DNA from: an uncultured Marinococcus sp.
GTDB taxonomy: Bacteria > Bacillota > Bacilli > Bacillales > Marinococcaceae
Length of the DNA stretch: 64,000 nt
Assembly (NCBI RefSeq): GCF_947493875.1
Contig: NZ_CANLSU010000002.1
Span: 372,001-436,000, forward strand
Direction of reading: 5' to 3'
Part shown: positions 38,243-47,633 of the stretch, piece by piece
How the letters are laid out: the number at the start of each line of letters is the position of its first letter
Numbering within the stretch: position 1 is the first letter of the stretch
Made by a program: the position numbers and the translations under genes
The notes under the pieces: model-generated
The model's input: only the letters and a program-made list of their open reading frames with translations
Told to the model about the DNA's origin: nothing
Database searches by the model: none

Positions 38243-39517
38243 ATGCTTTTTACATTACTTGCGATAATGGTCATCTTTTTAGCACTTGGTTTTCCTATGA
38301 TGGTTCCATTGATCCTGGCTCCGCTGGTGATAGTGCTGTTTTTCTTTGATGCCGTTGATCCGTTCATCATGCTGCAGCAGATGCTTGAGGGAATATCAAG
38401 CTATGTACTTCTGGCGGTTCCAATGTTTATCTTTGCAGCAGACATTATGTCACAGGGCCACACGTCAAAGCGGCTTCTTGATTTCATCGGCGCTTTTGTC
38501 GGACATCTCCGGGGCGGTTATGCAATTACCACAGCTGCTGCCTGCACCATTTTCGGTTCGATTTCCGGCTCTACCCAGGCTACGGTGGTGGCGATCGGCG
38601 GACCGATGAGGCAGCGGCTGTTAAAGGTAGGCTACAAAGACTCCACAGCTATTGCTTTTATCATTAATGCAAGCGACGTGGCGTTATTAATTCCGCCGAG
38701 TATAGGAATGATTATGTATTCTTTAATTTCCGGCACTTCCCTTGGGGATATGTTTATAGCGGGCATCGGGCCCGGCCTTCTCGTATTTGCCTTTTTTACT
38801 CTTTATGCCTACATACACGCAAAAATTTACAGTATCCCGCTTGCAGCTAAAATTCCCTGGAAAGAGCGCGGGAAAATGACCTTTGATGCAATCCTGCCTC
38901 TCTTATTTCCAGTTATTATTATTGGGGGAATTTATTCCGGCCTTTTTACTCCAACAGAAGCAGCGGCAATGGCCGTTGTGTATGCCTTTGTATTGGAAGT
39001 TATTATTTACCGTACAGTAAAGCTGAAGCAGATGTTCAGCATCGCCCTGTCTTCAGGACTCGTAACGTCGGCCGTTTTTATGCTCGTAGCCGGCGGCCAG
39101 GTGTTTGCATGGGTCATACAGTTTGCCCGTATTCCGCAAATGATTACTGATACCTTTCTCGGAGGGGACCCGGGCGCGATTTATGTTTTAATTATTGTCT
39201 CCGTCTTTTTCTTTATCGGCTGTATGTTTGTGGATCCGATTGTAGTGATTCTCATTTTAACCCCAATCTTCTACCCGGCAGCAATCCAGGCAGGAGTGGA
39301 CCCGGTTCATTTAGGGGTAATTATCACCTTCCAGGCAGCGCTCGGTTCAGCTACGCCGCCATTTGGCGTCGATATATTCACAGCAAGTGCGGTATTTAAT
39401 CGATCGTATCTCGATACAATCCGTGGGACACCACCATTTATTGTAATGATGCTCGTAATTGCCGTGCTGCTTATCTCGTTTGAGCCTATTTCAACGTTTT
39501 TACTTCCTGACAATTAA
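38243..39517 (+). CDS. dctM: TRAP transporter large permease DctM
   Basis: A 424-residue membrane protein with 12 or so hydrophobic segments. Family motifs include FGSISGSTQATVVAIGGPM, NASDVALLIPPS, GLFTPTEAAAMAVVYAF and ALGSATPPFGVDIF. It forms the ion-coupled channel of the transporter. The gene follows dctQ by 28 nt. Confidence 0.95.
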   Translation: MLFTLLAIMVIFLALGFPMMVPLILAPLVIVLFFFDAVDPFIMLQQMLEGISSYVLLAVPMFIFAADIMSQGHTSKRLLDFIGAFVGHLRGGYAITTAAACTIFGSISGSTQATVVAIGGPMRQRLLKVGYKDSTAIAFIINASDVALLIPPSIGMIMYSLISGTSLGDMFIAGIGPGLLVFAFFTLYAYIHAKIYSIPLAAKIPWKERGKMTFDAILPLLFPVIIIGGIYSGLFTPTEAAAMAVVYAFVLEVIIYRTVKLKQMFSIALSSGLVTSAVFMLVAGGQVFAWVIQFARIPQMITDTFLGGDPGAIYVLIIVSVFFFIGCMFVDPIVVILILTPIFYPAAIQAGVDPVHLGVIITFQAALGSATPPFGVDIFTASAVFNRSYLDTIRGTPPFIVMMLVIAVLLISFEPISTFLLPDN

Positions 39518-39606
39518 CAGGAGGCTGGATGAGGAAGGAGGCTGCGAATGGCCGCCTCTCCGACAGCCCGATCATTCGTGTTACTACTTATAAGGGGGAA
39601 TTATAC

Positions 39607-40677
39607 ATGAAAAAGAGAAAGCTTGGTTTGTTGACAGGGACAACTCTTTCTGCGGCAGCAGTACTGGCTGCCTGCGGCGGTGGCAGTGATGAAAGCAGCG
39701 GTGGCGGCGATGGGGAAGAAACATATGAATGGACCTTTGTAACAGAGGAAAACGAAGGTCAGGTGCAGTATGAATATGCACAGGAATTTGCGAGCCGGAT
39801 GGATGAAAAAACAGACGGCCAGGTGGCGATCGAGCCGGTGGAGTTCGGCGGCCTCGGCAGTGAAGTGGACCAGGTGGAGCAGCTCCAGCAGGGCGCAGTC
39901 GAAATGGCCGTTGTTTCTCCAGGCTTTACCGGAACAATGGTAGAGGAAGGCCAGGTTTTCTCGCTGCAGTTTTTGCTTCCAAATGCTCAGGAAGACGTAC
40001 AGCAGGTGTTGAATGAAAGTGAGGCGTTAAATGATACCCTGGCTGCCAGATACGAAGAAGAAGATATCATGCCACTTTCCTTCTGGAGTGAAGGGGCGAT
40101 GCAGTGGACTGGAAACAAAGCGATTGAGTCTCCGGATGATTTCGACGGTTTTCAAATGAGAACCCAGAACTCGCCGCTGCTTCAGCAGACATACCGGGAA
40201 TACGGGGCGGATCCTCAGGTGATGAGTGCAGGAGAGCTTTACACTGCGCTTGACAACGGTACGGTAGACGGTCAGGAAAATCCGCTGTTCTTTATCGAAG
40301 CTTCATCCTATGACGAGGTGCAGAGTCATTTAATGATTTCCAATCAAAACTCTTACGTAGCGATGACTACAGTGAATCCGCAGTTCTATAACGAGCTTCC
40401 GGATGATCTGAAAGAAACCTTCGATGAGACTGTAACAGAGATGCAGGACTGGGTGTATGACGAGCAGGTCGAGCAGAATGAACAGGCCCGTGAGACGATG
40501 ACCAGTGAATCTGATATTGAACAGGTGGAACTGAATGAAGACCAGCGCGCGGAATTCCGGGAAGTAACTATGCCAATGCGTGATTACTATGTAGAGGAAG
40601 TCGGCGGTGACGCTGAAGAAATTCTGACGACTCTTGAAGACGAAATTGAAGAAATTACCGGCGAAACAGTAGAATAG
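39607..40677 (+). CDS. dctP: TRAP transporter substrate-binding lipoprotein DctP
   Basis: A 356-residue DctP-family solute-binding protein. The lipobox LAAC places the lipid on Cys23, followed by a Gly/Ser/Asp linker. FQMRTQNSPLLQQTYREYGADPQVM holds the conserved Arg that binds the substrate carboxylate, and LDNGTVDGQENP is the second signature. The substrate cannot be assigned. The start is ATG 39607 after AAGGGGG; 26 upstream codons are rejected. It is highly acidic. A terminator ends the operon. Confidence 0.93.
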   Translation: MKKRKLGLLTGTTLSAAAVLAACGGGSDESSGGGDGEETYEWTFVTEENEGQVQYEYAQEFASRMDEKTDGQVAIEPVEFGGLGSEVDQVEQLQQGAVEMAVVSPGFTGTMVEEGQVFSLQFLLPNAQEDVQQVLNESEALNDTLAARYEEEDIMPLSFWSEGAMQWTGNKAIESPDDFDGFQMRTQNSPLLQQTYREYGADPQVMSAGELYTALDNGTVDGQENPLFFIEASSYDEVQSHLMISNQNSYVAMTTVNPQFYNELPDDLKETFDETVTEMQDWVYDEQVEQNEQARETMTSESDIEQVELNEDQRAEFREVTMPMRDYYVEEVGGDAEEILTTLEDEIEEITGETVE

Positions 40678-40686
40678 TAAATTTGT

Positions 40687-40719
40687 AAAACCCCGGCTGA
40701 AAGATGCCGGGGTTTTTTT
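40687..40719 (+). terminator. Terminator after dctP
   Basis: AAAACCCCGGC/GCCGGGGTTTT stem followed by T residues. Confidence 0.9.
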
Positions 40720-40736
40720 GGACGCAATTGTTTAAT

Positions 40737-40765
40737 TTGGAATTATGAGCGGGAAACGATACAAT
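40737..40765 (+). promoter_or_regulatory. Promoter of luxS
   Basis: TTGGAA (40737-40742), 17-bp spacer, TACAAT (40760-40765). Confidence 0.7.
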
Positions 40766-40802
40766 AGACAGAAGAAAATAATAAAGGGGTGAACGTAACG
40801 AT

Positions 40803-41279
40803 ATGGCAAAAGTAGAAAGCTTTGAACTCGATCATACGAAAGTAGTTGCTCCGTACGTGCGTCAGGCAGGAGTCCAGAAGGTTGGAAGCGACGGTATCGT
40901 CACTAAATTTGATATTCGTTTCTGCCAGCCAAACGAGGATAACCTTGAACCACCGACGATTCATACAATGGAGCATTTACTTGCCTTAAATATTCGTGAA
41001 TATGCAGAAGACTACGACCATTTTGAAGTCATTGACCTTTCACCGATGGGTTGTCAGACAGGCTTTTATCTGATTATGAACGGGGAGCCGGCGGTAAGTG
41101 AGATCATCGATATTCTTGAGAAAACGATGAAGGACGGGGTAGAAGTTACCGAAGTACCTGCAGCAACTGAACTGCAGTGCGGCCAGGCGAAGCTTCATGA
41201 TCTTGATGGCGCCAAGCAGGTATTCCGCAGCTGGCTCAACCAGGATAAAGCCTCACTCGAACGTGTATTTGAAGCATAA
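40803..41279 (+). CDS. luxS: S-ribosylhomocysteine lyase LuxS
   Basis: A 158-residue metalloenzyme that splits S-ribosylhomocysteine into homocysteine and the AI-2 precursor DPD. Metal ligands His54 and His58 (HTMEHLLA, with Glu57) and Cys126 ([13 protein letters not shown]) are present, as is catalytic Cys84 in MGCQTGFYL. It closes the activated methyl cycle, related to the SAM-controlled methionine uptake at 1.3 kb. It is monocistronic, with its own promoter and terminator. Confidence 0.98.
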   Translation: MAKVESFELDHTKVVAPYVRQAGVQKVGSDGIVTKFDIRFCQPNEDNLEPPTIHTMEHLLALNIREYAEDYDHFEVIDLSPMGCQTGFYLIMNGEPAVSEIIDILEKTMKDGVEVTEVPAATELQCGQAKLHDLDGAKQVFRSWLNQDKASLERVFEA

Positions 41280-41284
41280 TTTTT

Positions 41285-41320
41285 AAAGCATCCTTCCGGC
41301 TGGGCCGGGAGGATGCTTTT
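41285..41320 (+). terminator. Terminator after luxS
   Basis: AGCATCCTTCCGGC and GCCGGGAGGATGCT pair (one mismatch), followed by TTTT. Confidence 0.85.
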
Positions 41321-41354
41321 AGTTTTGGTCCCTGTAAGTTGAAGCCCAGTATGT

Positions 41355-41384
41355 AAAAAAGCTTCCGGGCAGCCCGGAAGCTTT
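41355..41384 (-). terminator. Terminator after the isochorismatase-like gene
   Basis: AAAGCTTCCGGGC/GCCCGGAAGCTTT palindrome; on the minus strand a T-run follows. Confidence 0.85.
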
Positions 41385-41390
41385 AAGTGT

Positions 41391-42014
41391 TTATGAAGAA
41401 TGAGTCGGCTGCGGAAGCTCCTGGGCTTCCTGGATGATTTTTTCCAGATCGTAGTCAGTGCTGTCCCTGGTGTCGGCACCAAGTACCTTATTCATCAAAT
41501 TAATGGCTTCTTCATTGGCATCCATACTGTTTGATGCGGTGCAGTCCTGCGGAACCATTAATTTATACCCGCGCATATAAGCATCGTTTACTGTAAAGTG
41601 GACGCACATATTACCGGCAACACCGGCGAATATAATTGTCGTAACCCCCAGGTAGTTCAGCAGTAATTCCAATGGAGTGGCAAAAAAGCCGGAAAACTGA
41701 GGCTTGAGTATATAATAGTCATCGTCATCGGGAAGGATTTTTTCTACTACCGGTTTGCCCGGTACGCCGTCACGTCTGCAGTATTCTACGAGATCAGGGA
41801 AATTACTCTGCCAGCGTCCGTAATTATCGTTCACATAAATAACAGGGATATCCTTTTCTTTCGCCTGCTTTTTTAAGTTTTTAACATTTTCAGCTGCATC
41901 AAGGGCATGTGGTAGTAACTCGTCACTGTCCTTAAAATCTAAATCATTTATCATATCCAGAACTACAAAAGCCACACTGGACTGTTGGTTTACATGGGGT
42001 TTTTCTGATGCCAT
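41391..42014 (-). CDS. Isochorismatase-family cysteine hydrolase
   Basis: A 207-residue cytosolic hydrolase. Asp in FVVLDMINDLDF, Lys in LKPQFSGFFATPLELLL and Cys in AGVAGNMCVHFTVNDAYMRG form the catalytic triad of the family, with a cis-peptide just before the cysteine region. Relatives act on nicotinamide, pyrazinamide, carbamates or similar amides; the substrate is not apparent. The N-terminal 12 residues are variable. It is divergent from alaR. Confidence 0.88.
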   Translation of the reverse strand: MASEKPHVNQQSSVAFVVLDMINDLDFKDSDELLPHALDAAENVKNLKKQAKEKDIPVIYVNDNYGRWQSNFPDLVEYCRRDGVPGKPVVEKILPDDDDYYILKPQFSGFFATPLELLLNYLGVTTIIFAGVAGNMCVHFTVNDAYMRGYKLMVPQDCTASNSMDANEEAINLMNKVLGADTRDSTDYDLEKIIQEAQELPQPTHSS

Positions 42015-42197
42015 ATTATCGCCTCCATTTTTACTGATTCCTTTTTTGAATAAATTTTAAAAGGGTTTTTTTGTAATCAACAGCCATTAAAGCAGCGATT
42101 CAATTTGAAAATTTCCGTGGAAAGCTTGATAATGTTTTATATACCATCCAAAAAATATTATAAAAAAGAAGGACATGTCGTTTGGTGTCCTCTCTTA

Positions 42198-42213
42198 GTG
42201 TACAATAGTACAC
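42198..42213. promoter_or_regulatory. Palindrome GTGTAC-AATA-GTACAC before alaR
   Basis: Perfect 6-bp arms (42198-42203 and 42208-42213) overlap a -10-like TACAAT (42201-42206), 42 bp before the alaR start. A likely operator, perhaps for AlaR itself. Confidence 0.45.
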
Positions 42214-42254
42214 AGGAGATGTAATTTTGAAGAGAGAGAAAGGGGCTGCCATTC

Positions 42255-42749
42255 TTGAATGAAAAAGAATTGGAGATTCTGCACTTATTGGAGCAGAACG
42301 CCAGAATGGATATTAAAACAATTGCCAAGCTAATAGATCAAACAGAAGAAGAAGTAGAAATGATGCTGAAAAAATTAGAAGAAAACAAAGTAATTGTCAC
42401 ATACGCTACTGTGGTGGACTGGAGCAAGGTCAACAACCATGACGGTGTGACGGCGATGATTGATGTAAAAGTCACTCCACAGCGGGGAGTCGGTTTTGAT
42501 GAAGTAGCGGAACGAATACATCGTTTTCCGGAGGTCAAAGCTTTGTATTTGGTATCTGGGACGTATGACCTTCAGGTGGTCATCGAAGGAAAAACGATGT
42601 CTGAAATTGCTTCGTTTGTTTCTGGTAAACTATCGGCGCTTGATTCGGTTATTTCCACGACGACGCATTTCCGCCTGAAAACATACAAACACGACGGAGT
42701 GGTATTTGGCGATGATGATGATGATCACAGAATGATGGTCTCGCCATGA
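42255..42749 (+). CDS. alaR: Lrp/AsnC-family regulator (AlaR/YugG-like)
   Basis: A 164-residue regulator with an N-terminal winged HTH (EILHLLEQNARMDIKTIAKLIDQTEEEVEMMLKKL) and a C-terminal RAM/ACT-like ligand domain (residues about 60-140). The C-terminal run of Asp and His (GDDDDDHRM) is unusual. The start is TTG 42255, a few bases after AAAGGGG. It overlaps alaT by 4 bases; in B. subtilis AlaR activates alaT. Confidence 0.88.
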   Translation: MNEKELEILHLLEQNARMDIKTIAKLIDQTEEEVEMMLKKLEENKVIVTYATVVDWSKVNNHDGVTAMIDVKVTPQRGVGFDEVAERIHRFPEVKALYLVSGTYDLQVVIEGKTMSEIASFVSGKLSALDSVISTTTHFRLKTYKHDGVVFGDDDDDHRMMVSP

Positions 42750-43924
42750 ATACTTCCTCCACACAGCAGCACAGACTGTCACAAACCGTGCAGCAGTTGA
42801 AGCCTTCAGGCATACGCCGGTTTTTTGATTTAGCGTCTACGATGGATAACGTCATTTCCCTCGGGGTGGGGGAGCCGGATTTTGTCACTCCGTGGAATGT
42901 AAGGGAAGCGAGCATTGTATCAATGGAGAGGGGCTTTACCTCCTATACGGCTAACGCCGGATTGATTGAGCTTCGGAGGGCGGTTTCATATTATCTCGAG
43001 AACTCCTTTGGCGTCTCGTATCATCCGGAATCGGATATTGTGATCACTGTGGGAGCAAGTGAAGGCATTGATGCAGCTTTTCGGGCGATTATTAATCCGG
43101 GGGATGAAGTTATTGTCGCAGAGCCCTGCTTTGTCTCCTACGCGCCGATTATTACTATGGCCGGAGGAGTGCCCGTACCGCTTGAAACAACAAAAAAACA
43201 TGACTTTAAAGTCAATGCAGAAGACCTTGAAGCCCTTATCACTTCAAAAACGAAAGCAGTGCTTCTTTCTTACCCGAACAATCCGACCGGAGCCCATATG
43301 TCAAAAGAAGAGCTTGAGCCAGTCGTAAAGGTCATTAAGGACTATGACCTGCTGGCTGTATCGGATGAAATTTATGCAGAACTCAGCTACGATTATGAGC
43401 ATGCAAGCCTGCCGGCATTTCCGGGCATGCTTGAGCGTACAATTCTGATCTCCGGCTTTTCAAAAGCCTTTGCAATGACAGGGTGGAGGGTAGGCTATGT
43501 GTGCGGACCGAAAGATATTATGGCTGCAGTACTCAAAATTCACCAGTATACGATGATGTGCGCGTCTACCTCCGCCCAGTTTGGAGCGCTCGAAGCGTTG
43601 AAAAACGGGCGTGCAGATGTTGAGAAAATGGTGGCAAGCTATAGACAGCGCCGCAACTATTTAGTGAAGACATTTGCGGAGATGGGGCTCGAATGCCATA
43701 CGCCGCTCGGCGCGTTCTATGCGTTTCCTTCGATTGAAAAGCTTGGCATGGATGCCGAAGCATTTGCCGAGACGTTTCTCACAGAGGAGCAGGTGGCTGT
43801 GGTTCCGGGAACGGTCTTTGGCGCAGGGGGAGAAGGGCATGTCCGCTGCTCGTATGCTACTTCGCTGGAGTCGCTTGTAGAGGCGATGGATCGGTTCAAA
43901 CGCTTCATGGACCGGCACGGATAA
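42746..43924 (+). CDS. alaT: PLP-dependent aminotransferase (AlaT/YugH-like)
   Basis: A 392-residue class I aminotransferase. LGVGEPDFVTPWNVREA, YPNNPTGAHMSKEEL and SGFSKAFAMTGWRVGYVCG with the PLP lysine are present, and the C-terminal VRCSYATS carries the substrate-carboxylate arginine. Pairing with an Lrp regulator matches the alaR-alaT alanine transaminase operon of B. subtilis. Confidence 0.92.
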   Translation: MNTSSTQQHRLSQTVQQLKPSGIRRFFDLASTMDNVISLGVGEPDFVTPWNVREASIVSMERGFTSYTANAGLIELRRAVSYYLENSFGVSYHPESDIVITVGASEGIDAAFRAIINPGDEVIVAEPCFVSYAPIITMAGGVPVPLETTKKHDFKVNAEDLEALITSKTKAVLLSYPNNPTGAHMSKEELEPVVKVIKDYDLLAVSDEIYAELSYDYEHASLPAFPGMLERTILISGFSKAFAMTGWRVGYVCGPKDIMAAVLKIHQYTMMCASTSAQFGALEALKNGRADVEKMVASYRQRRNYLVKTFAEMGLECHTPLGAFYAFPSIEKLGMDAEAFAETFLTEEQVAVVPGTVFGAGGEGHVRCSYATSLESLVEAMDRFKRFMDRHG

Positions 43925-43934
43925 AAGAGCACGG

Positions 43935-43962
43935 ACCGGCAGGTTTTCTCTGCCGGTTTTTT
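43935..43962 (+). terminator. Terminator after alaT
   Basis: ACCGGCAG/CTGCCGGT stem followed by TTTTT. Confidence 0.9.
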
Positions 43963-44068
43963 CATGTAGAGTTATAGTATGCTGACTTCAGTTTAAAACA
44001 TAAACATAAGGGAAAATGATACAGGGATTTACATACGTATTTTGATTCGTATAGAGAGGATGAATTTA

Positions 44069-45502
44069 TTGAAAAATGCTATTCGACGCATGCTGCCGAA
44101 AAAAATCCGGCAGATGATGAGCATGTCTTACCGCCAGCAGTGGTATGAAATACGCTCGAGCTTGTGGGTGCTTCCGGCTATCTACATCATGCTCGCGGCC
44201 GTACTTTCCGTGGTGGCCTACTGGGCAGAGTTTGGCCTTCAGCCGGCGTTCAACTCGCTGCCGGTATTTTCAACGGAATACAGCCTGGCGCAGACGATGT
44301 ACAGCACGATGCTCTCCGGCGTACTCACCTTGAACGCTTTCACTTTTAACTCGATTCTTGTCGTGCTTACGAGCTTCTCGGGCCAGTTTACCCCGAGAGT
44401 GCTTTTTAACTTTATTGCTGACCGAAAAACCCAGCACTCGATCGGGATCTTTAATTTATGTTTCTTTTTCCTGTTGTTTGTGTTTTTCTTTCTTGATTCA
44501 AGCATGAGTGAATATGTAATTTTTCCTATCTCCGGTGTGGTTATGACTTCTATTTCTGTCATTAATTTTATTTTGTTTATCAACCACGCAACGAGATGGA
44601 TGCAGGTATCAAGTATTACGAACTCCATGAAAGAAGAATCGCAGCTGCGTATTTTAAATACGCTCGTGTACGATCTCGAGCCGTACCGCCCGCAGGATCC
44701 CAACCGGGTCTTCCGGGAAAAAACACACGGCGAAGCCCACGTAGTGGCCAGTGAACGGACCGGCTTCCTGCAGGTGGTGGATTTCGGTAAGCTGATACGC
44801 GAAGCCAAAAAAGATGGGATTGTTATTCAGATGGAGCGTCGCGTTGGCGACTTCGTGATGGAAGGAATTACGCTATTTAAATACTGGAAAACGGACAGCA
44901 GCGCGGACATGGCGATCAATGAACAGAAATTCCGCCAGTTTTTGTATTTGGGACACAGCAAAACGGAAGTGCAGGACCTGGAATTCGGCATCCGGAAATT
45001 AACCGAAATTGCGATCAAGTCGATCGGAAACGATGAGCCGATGACCGCCCAGGATGCTATTTACCAGTTAACGGACCTGCTGTTTTCGATTTCCAAGGTG
45101 ACAAAATTCACTCCGTATTTAACGGATGAAGACGAAACGCTGCGCCTGATTATGCAGAATGAGGAATTCTCCTTTTATGTATACTCCGCCTTCAGCCATA
45201 TTGCCTCATATTCTGAAAATGACCCTGTTGTTACCAACAGTCTGCTTGAGGCACTGGTCATTTTATCAAAAGCGTTAAACACAAAGGATAAAAACTGCTG
45301 CTGGCATTACGGGAAAGTTATTGCCCGCGGGTTTACCGGCCAGTTTAAATACGATTATGACCAGCTGAAATTCGTGAACAATATTGAAGCTCTTTCGGAG
45401 AACTCGGAGGACAAGGAATCGTTTCAAAGCTTTGTCCGCGATTTCATTGATCGCGGTGTTATTCAGGAAAAGCATATCCCGGAACGCCAGTATAAAGGTT
45501 AA
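44069..45502 (+). CDS. DUF2254 membrane protein
   Basis: A 477-residue protein with four hydrophobic segments in the N-terminal 170 residues (LWVLPAIYIMLAAVLSVVAYW is the first) and a large soluble C-terminal part. The TMLSGVLTLNAFTFNSILVVLTSFSGQFTPRVL block is characteristic of DUF2254. Function unknown. TTG 44069 lies 10 nt after GAGAGG; ATG 44060 is too close to that site, and the TTG at 44042 lacks one, so 44069 is preferred with moderate certainty. Confidence 0.82.
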   Translation: MKNAIRRMLPKKIRQMMSMSYRQQWYEIRSSLWVLPAIYIMLAAVLSVVAYWAEFGLQPAFNSLPVFSTEYSLAQTMYSTMLSGVLTLNAFTFNSILVVLTSFSGQFTPRVLFNFIADRKTQHSIGIFNLCFFFLLFVFFFLDSSMSEYVIFPISGVVMTSISVINFILFINHATRWMQVSSITNSMKEESQLRILNTLVYDLEPYRPQDPNRVFREKTHGEAHVVASERTGFLQVVDFGKLIREAKKDGIVIQMERRVGDFVMEGITLFKYWKTDSSADMAINEQKFRQFLYLGHSKTEVQDLEFGIRKLTEIAIKSIGNDEPMTAQDAIYQLTDLLFSISKVTKFTPYLTDEDETLRLIMQNEEFSFYVYSAFSHIASYSENDPVVTNSLLEALVILSKALNTKDKNCCWHYGKVIARGFTGQFKYDYDQLKFVNNIEALSENSEDKESFQSFVRDFIDRGVIQEKHIPERQYKG

Positions 45503-45530
45503 AAAAAGCAGCCCGCGGGCTGCTTTTTTT
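45501..45530. terminator. Bidirectional terminator between DUF2254 and NSS transporter genes
   Basis: AAAAGCAGCCCGC and GCGGGCTGCTTTT arms; usable from both sides. Confidence 0.9.
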
Positions 45531-46881
45531 AGGATCCTGTGAATAAACCGATAAGAGAGTTAATGAATACGATGATAATTGCTACAGGAGCGATGTAGCG
45601 AATGATGGTAAACCATAGGAGGAATACCCCATTTCCCATCACGGAGCCCCTCATTACTTCATCACGCAGGTCTGCTTTCTTAATTTTTAATGGAAGAAAC
45701 AGAGATACGATTAGTGCTCCGAGAGGAAGCAGGAAGTTACTTGTCAGAATATCAATGGAATCAAAGAAGGTGTTGCCAAAAATAAGCCAGTCAGAGAGCA
45801 GCCCGTACGACAGGTTCGACGGTATACCAAGAATGAAAATCAGAATACCGACGACCCAGGCAGTACGTCCGCGGCTGTCCGGACGTTTGTAAGACACGGA
45901 GGAAACGATAATCTCAAGCAGTGAAAATGCCGAGGTTAACGTGGCAAATACAAGCAGGAGCATAAACAGCGTAAAGAACAGCGAACCAAGTGCAAGCTGC
46001 TCAAATACTGCCGGCAGTACAATGAAAATCAGATTCGGGCCGGCGTCTGGCGGAATATCAAAAGCGAACACTCCCGGGAAAATGGCAAGTCCGGAAAGCA
46101 TCGAAATAATAATCGTTAATACGACGATAGAAAACGCTGAGTTGATCAGGCTTTTTTCCTTCGGAAGGTAGGAACTGTATGTAGCCATTACAGAGTTACC
46201 GAGGCTGAGCGAGAAAAACGCCTGGCCGAGCGCGAATAGAATTGTGGTGCCTGTGACTGCACTGAAGTCCGGCTGCAAAAAGAAAGCAATTCCCTCGCCG
46301 GCTCCTTCAAGGGTAAGCGAACGGATGACAATTACAATAAATAGAATAAACAGGGCAGGCATCATCCAGTTGGTCGTCCGTTCGATGCCTTTGCGCACAC
46401 CGCCCTGCACGACAAGAATCGTAATCAGCATAAAGGCAAGATGGGCGATGCCTACTTCCCACGGATTGGAAATAATCGAGCCAAACAGAGCTCCGTAATC
46501 CGTCCCTTCACTTGCAAGACCTCCAAGGCTCCGGACGAAGTAAATAATAATCCATCCTCCGACAACGGAATAAAAAGATAAAATTAAAATAGCACAAATC
46601 ATGCCCATGATACCGTTGAAAAACCAGGGAGTATTCGGCGCAATCGTTTTATAGGCGGGGACCGGCGGCTTCTGGGTGCGGCGCCCCACTACAAATTCTG
46701 CTATTAATAAAGCGGTTCCGAGAATGAGCGTAAAAGCAACAAAGATCAGAAAAAAAGCCCCGCCGCCGCTGGTTCCTGCGACATACGGCAGACGCCAGAC
46801 AGCGCCCAGACCAATGGCAGATCCGGCTGCTGCTAATACGAACCCAAGCCTCGTCCCCCACTGTTCACGTGGTTGGCTCAT
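45529..46881 (-). CDS. Sodium-dependent NSS-family transporter (second)
   Basis: A 450-residue Na+-coupled symporter with 11-12 hydrophobic segments. The N-terminal REQWGTRLGFVLAAAGSAIGLGAVWRLPYVAG holds sodium and substrate ligands. It is about 50 residues shorter than the first NSS protein at 15 kb and has no MetS-like gene beside it, so it probably belongs to the 11-TM one-component type. Substrate unknown. AAGGAGG lies before the ATG on the minus strand. Confidence 0.92.
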   Translation of the reverse strand: MSQPREQWGTRLGFVLAAAGSAIGLGAVWRLPYVAGTSGGGAFFLIFVAFTLILGTALLIAEFVVGRRTQKPPVPAYKTIAPNTPWFFNGIMGMICAILILSFYSVVGGWIIIYFVRSLGGLASEGTDYGALFGSIISNPWEVGIAHLAFMLITILVVQGGVRKGIERTTNWMMPALFILFIVIVIRSLTLEGAGEGIAFFLQPDFSAVTGTTILFALGQAFFSLSLGNSVMATYSSYLPKEKSLINSAFSIVVLTIIISMLSGLAIFPGVFAFDIPPDAGPNLIFIVLPAVFEQLALGSLFFTLFMLLLVFATLTSAFSLLEIIVSSVSYKRPDSRGRTAWVVGILIFILGIPSNLSYGLLSDWLIFGNTFFDSIDILTSNFLLPLGALIVSLFLPLKIKKADLRDEVMRGSVMGNGVFLLWFTIIRYIAPVAIIIVFINSLIGLFTGS

Positions 46882-46967
46882 AGTAGGTTCCTCCTTAAAA
46901 TTAATTTATTCCTTTAAAGTACCGAACATACGGGACTTTTGTCAAGAACAGGCCTTGAGTTTATCGA

Positions 46968-46996
46968 TTGCCGAATTCCGAAATTAATGCTATAAT
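46968..46996 (+). promoter_or_regulatory. Promoter of yugI
   Basis: TTGCCG (46968-46973), 17-bp spacer, TATAAT (46991-46996). Confidence 0.75.
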
Positions 46997-47031
46997 TTGA
47001 AAGTTAATAAAAAGTTATAGGAGTTGTTTGA

Positions 47032-47463
47032 ATGTCAGTACAGCAATATGAAGTAGGCGCAATCGTCGAGGGGAAAGTAACGGGGATTAAACCATTCGGC
47101 GCGTTCGTTGCGCTCGACGGAAATAAACAAGGATTGGTTCACATTTCTGAAATTGCCCACGGCTACGTGAAGGATATTAACGAAGCACTGTCAGTAGGCG
47201 ATGAAGTTAAAGTGAAAATCAAATCCGTCGATCAGGAATCAGGAAAGATTTCTCTTTCTATCCGGGATACTCTTCCGGCACCGGAAAAAAGCGAAAGCCG
47301 TCCGCAGAGCCAGGCACCGCGTCAAAGCAAAAGCAGCGGCCGTCCAGCCCAGCAGAGCAATAACGACACCCAGGGATTTAATACTCTTGAAGATAAATTA
47401 AAAGACTGGCTGAAGCAATCCAATGAAATTCAGGCAGATCTGAATAAGCGGGTACGGAAATAA
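47032..47463 (+). CDS. yugI: S1 RNA-binding protein YugI (general stress protein 13)
   Basis: A 143-residue protein with one S1 domain (residues about 6-76: GAIVEGKVTGIKPFGAFVALDGNKQGLVHISEIAH through KISLSIRD). A low-complexity Ser/Gln/Pro/Arg linker and a short helical tail follow. S1 domains bind RNA; the B. subtilis homologue associates with ribosomes. It is monocistronic. Confidence 0.92.
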   Translation: MSVQQYEVGAIVEGKVTGIKPFGAFVALDGNKQGLVHISEIAHGYVKDINEALSVGDEVKVKIKSVDQESGKISLSIRDTLPAPEKSESRPQSQAPRQSKSSGRPAQQSNNDTQGFNTLEDKLKDWLKQSNEIQADLNKRVRK

Positions 47464-47479
47464 TCATTCCCGTTTTTAG

Positions 47480-47508
47480 AACCGTCGCTTTCGAGCGGCG
47501 GTTTTTTT
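47480..47508 (+). terminator. Terminator after yugI
   Basis: AACCGTCGCT/AGCGGCGGTT stem with TTCG loop, then T-run. Confidence 0.9.
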
Positions 47509-47545
47509 ATACAGCGGGAACGGGTACAGGTACTTGAAGAACGTT

Positions 47546-47574
47546 TTGCGGGCGCTTCGGTTTTTCTTTATAAT
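47546..47574 (+). promoter_or_regulatory. Promoter of pgi
   Basis: TTGCGG (47546-47551), 17-bp spacer, TATAAT (47569-47574). Confidence 0.75.
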
Positions 47575-47633
47575 AGAGAAGGGCTATAGAGACGGAGAAA
47601 AGATAAAACATATTTAAGGGAGGCAGTAATAGC

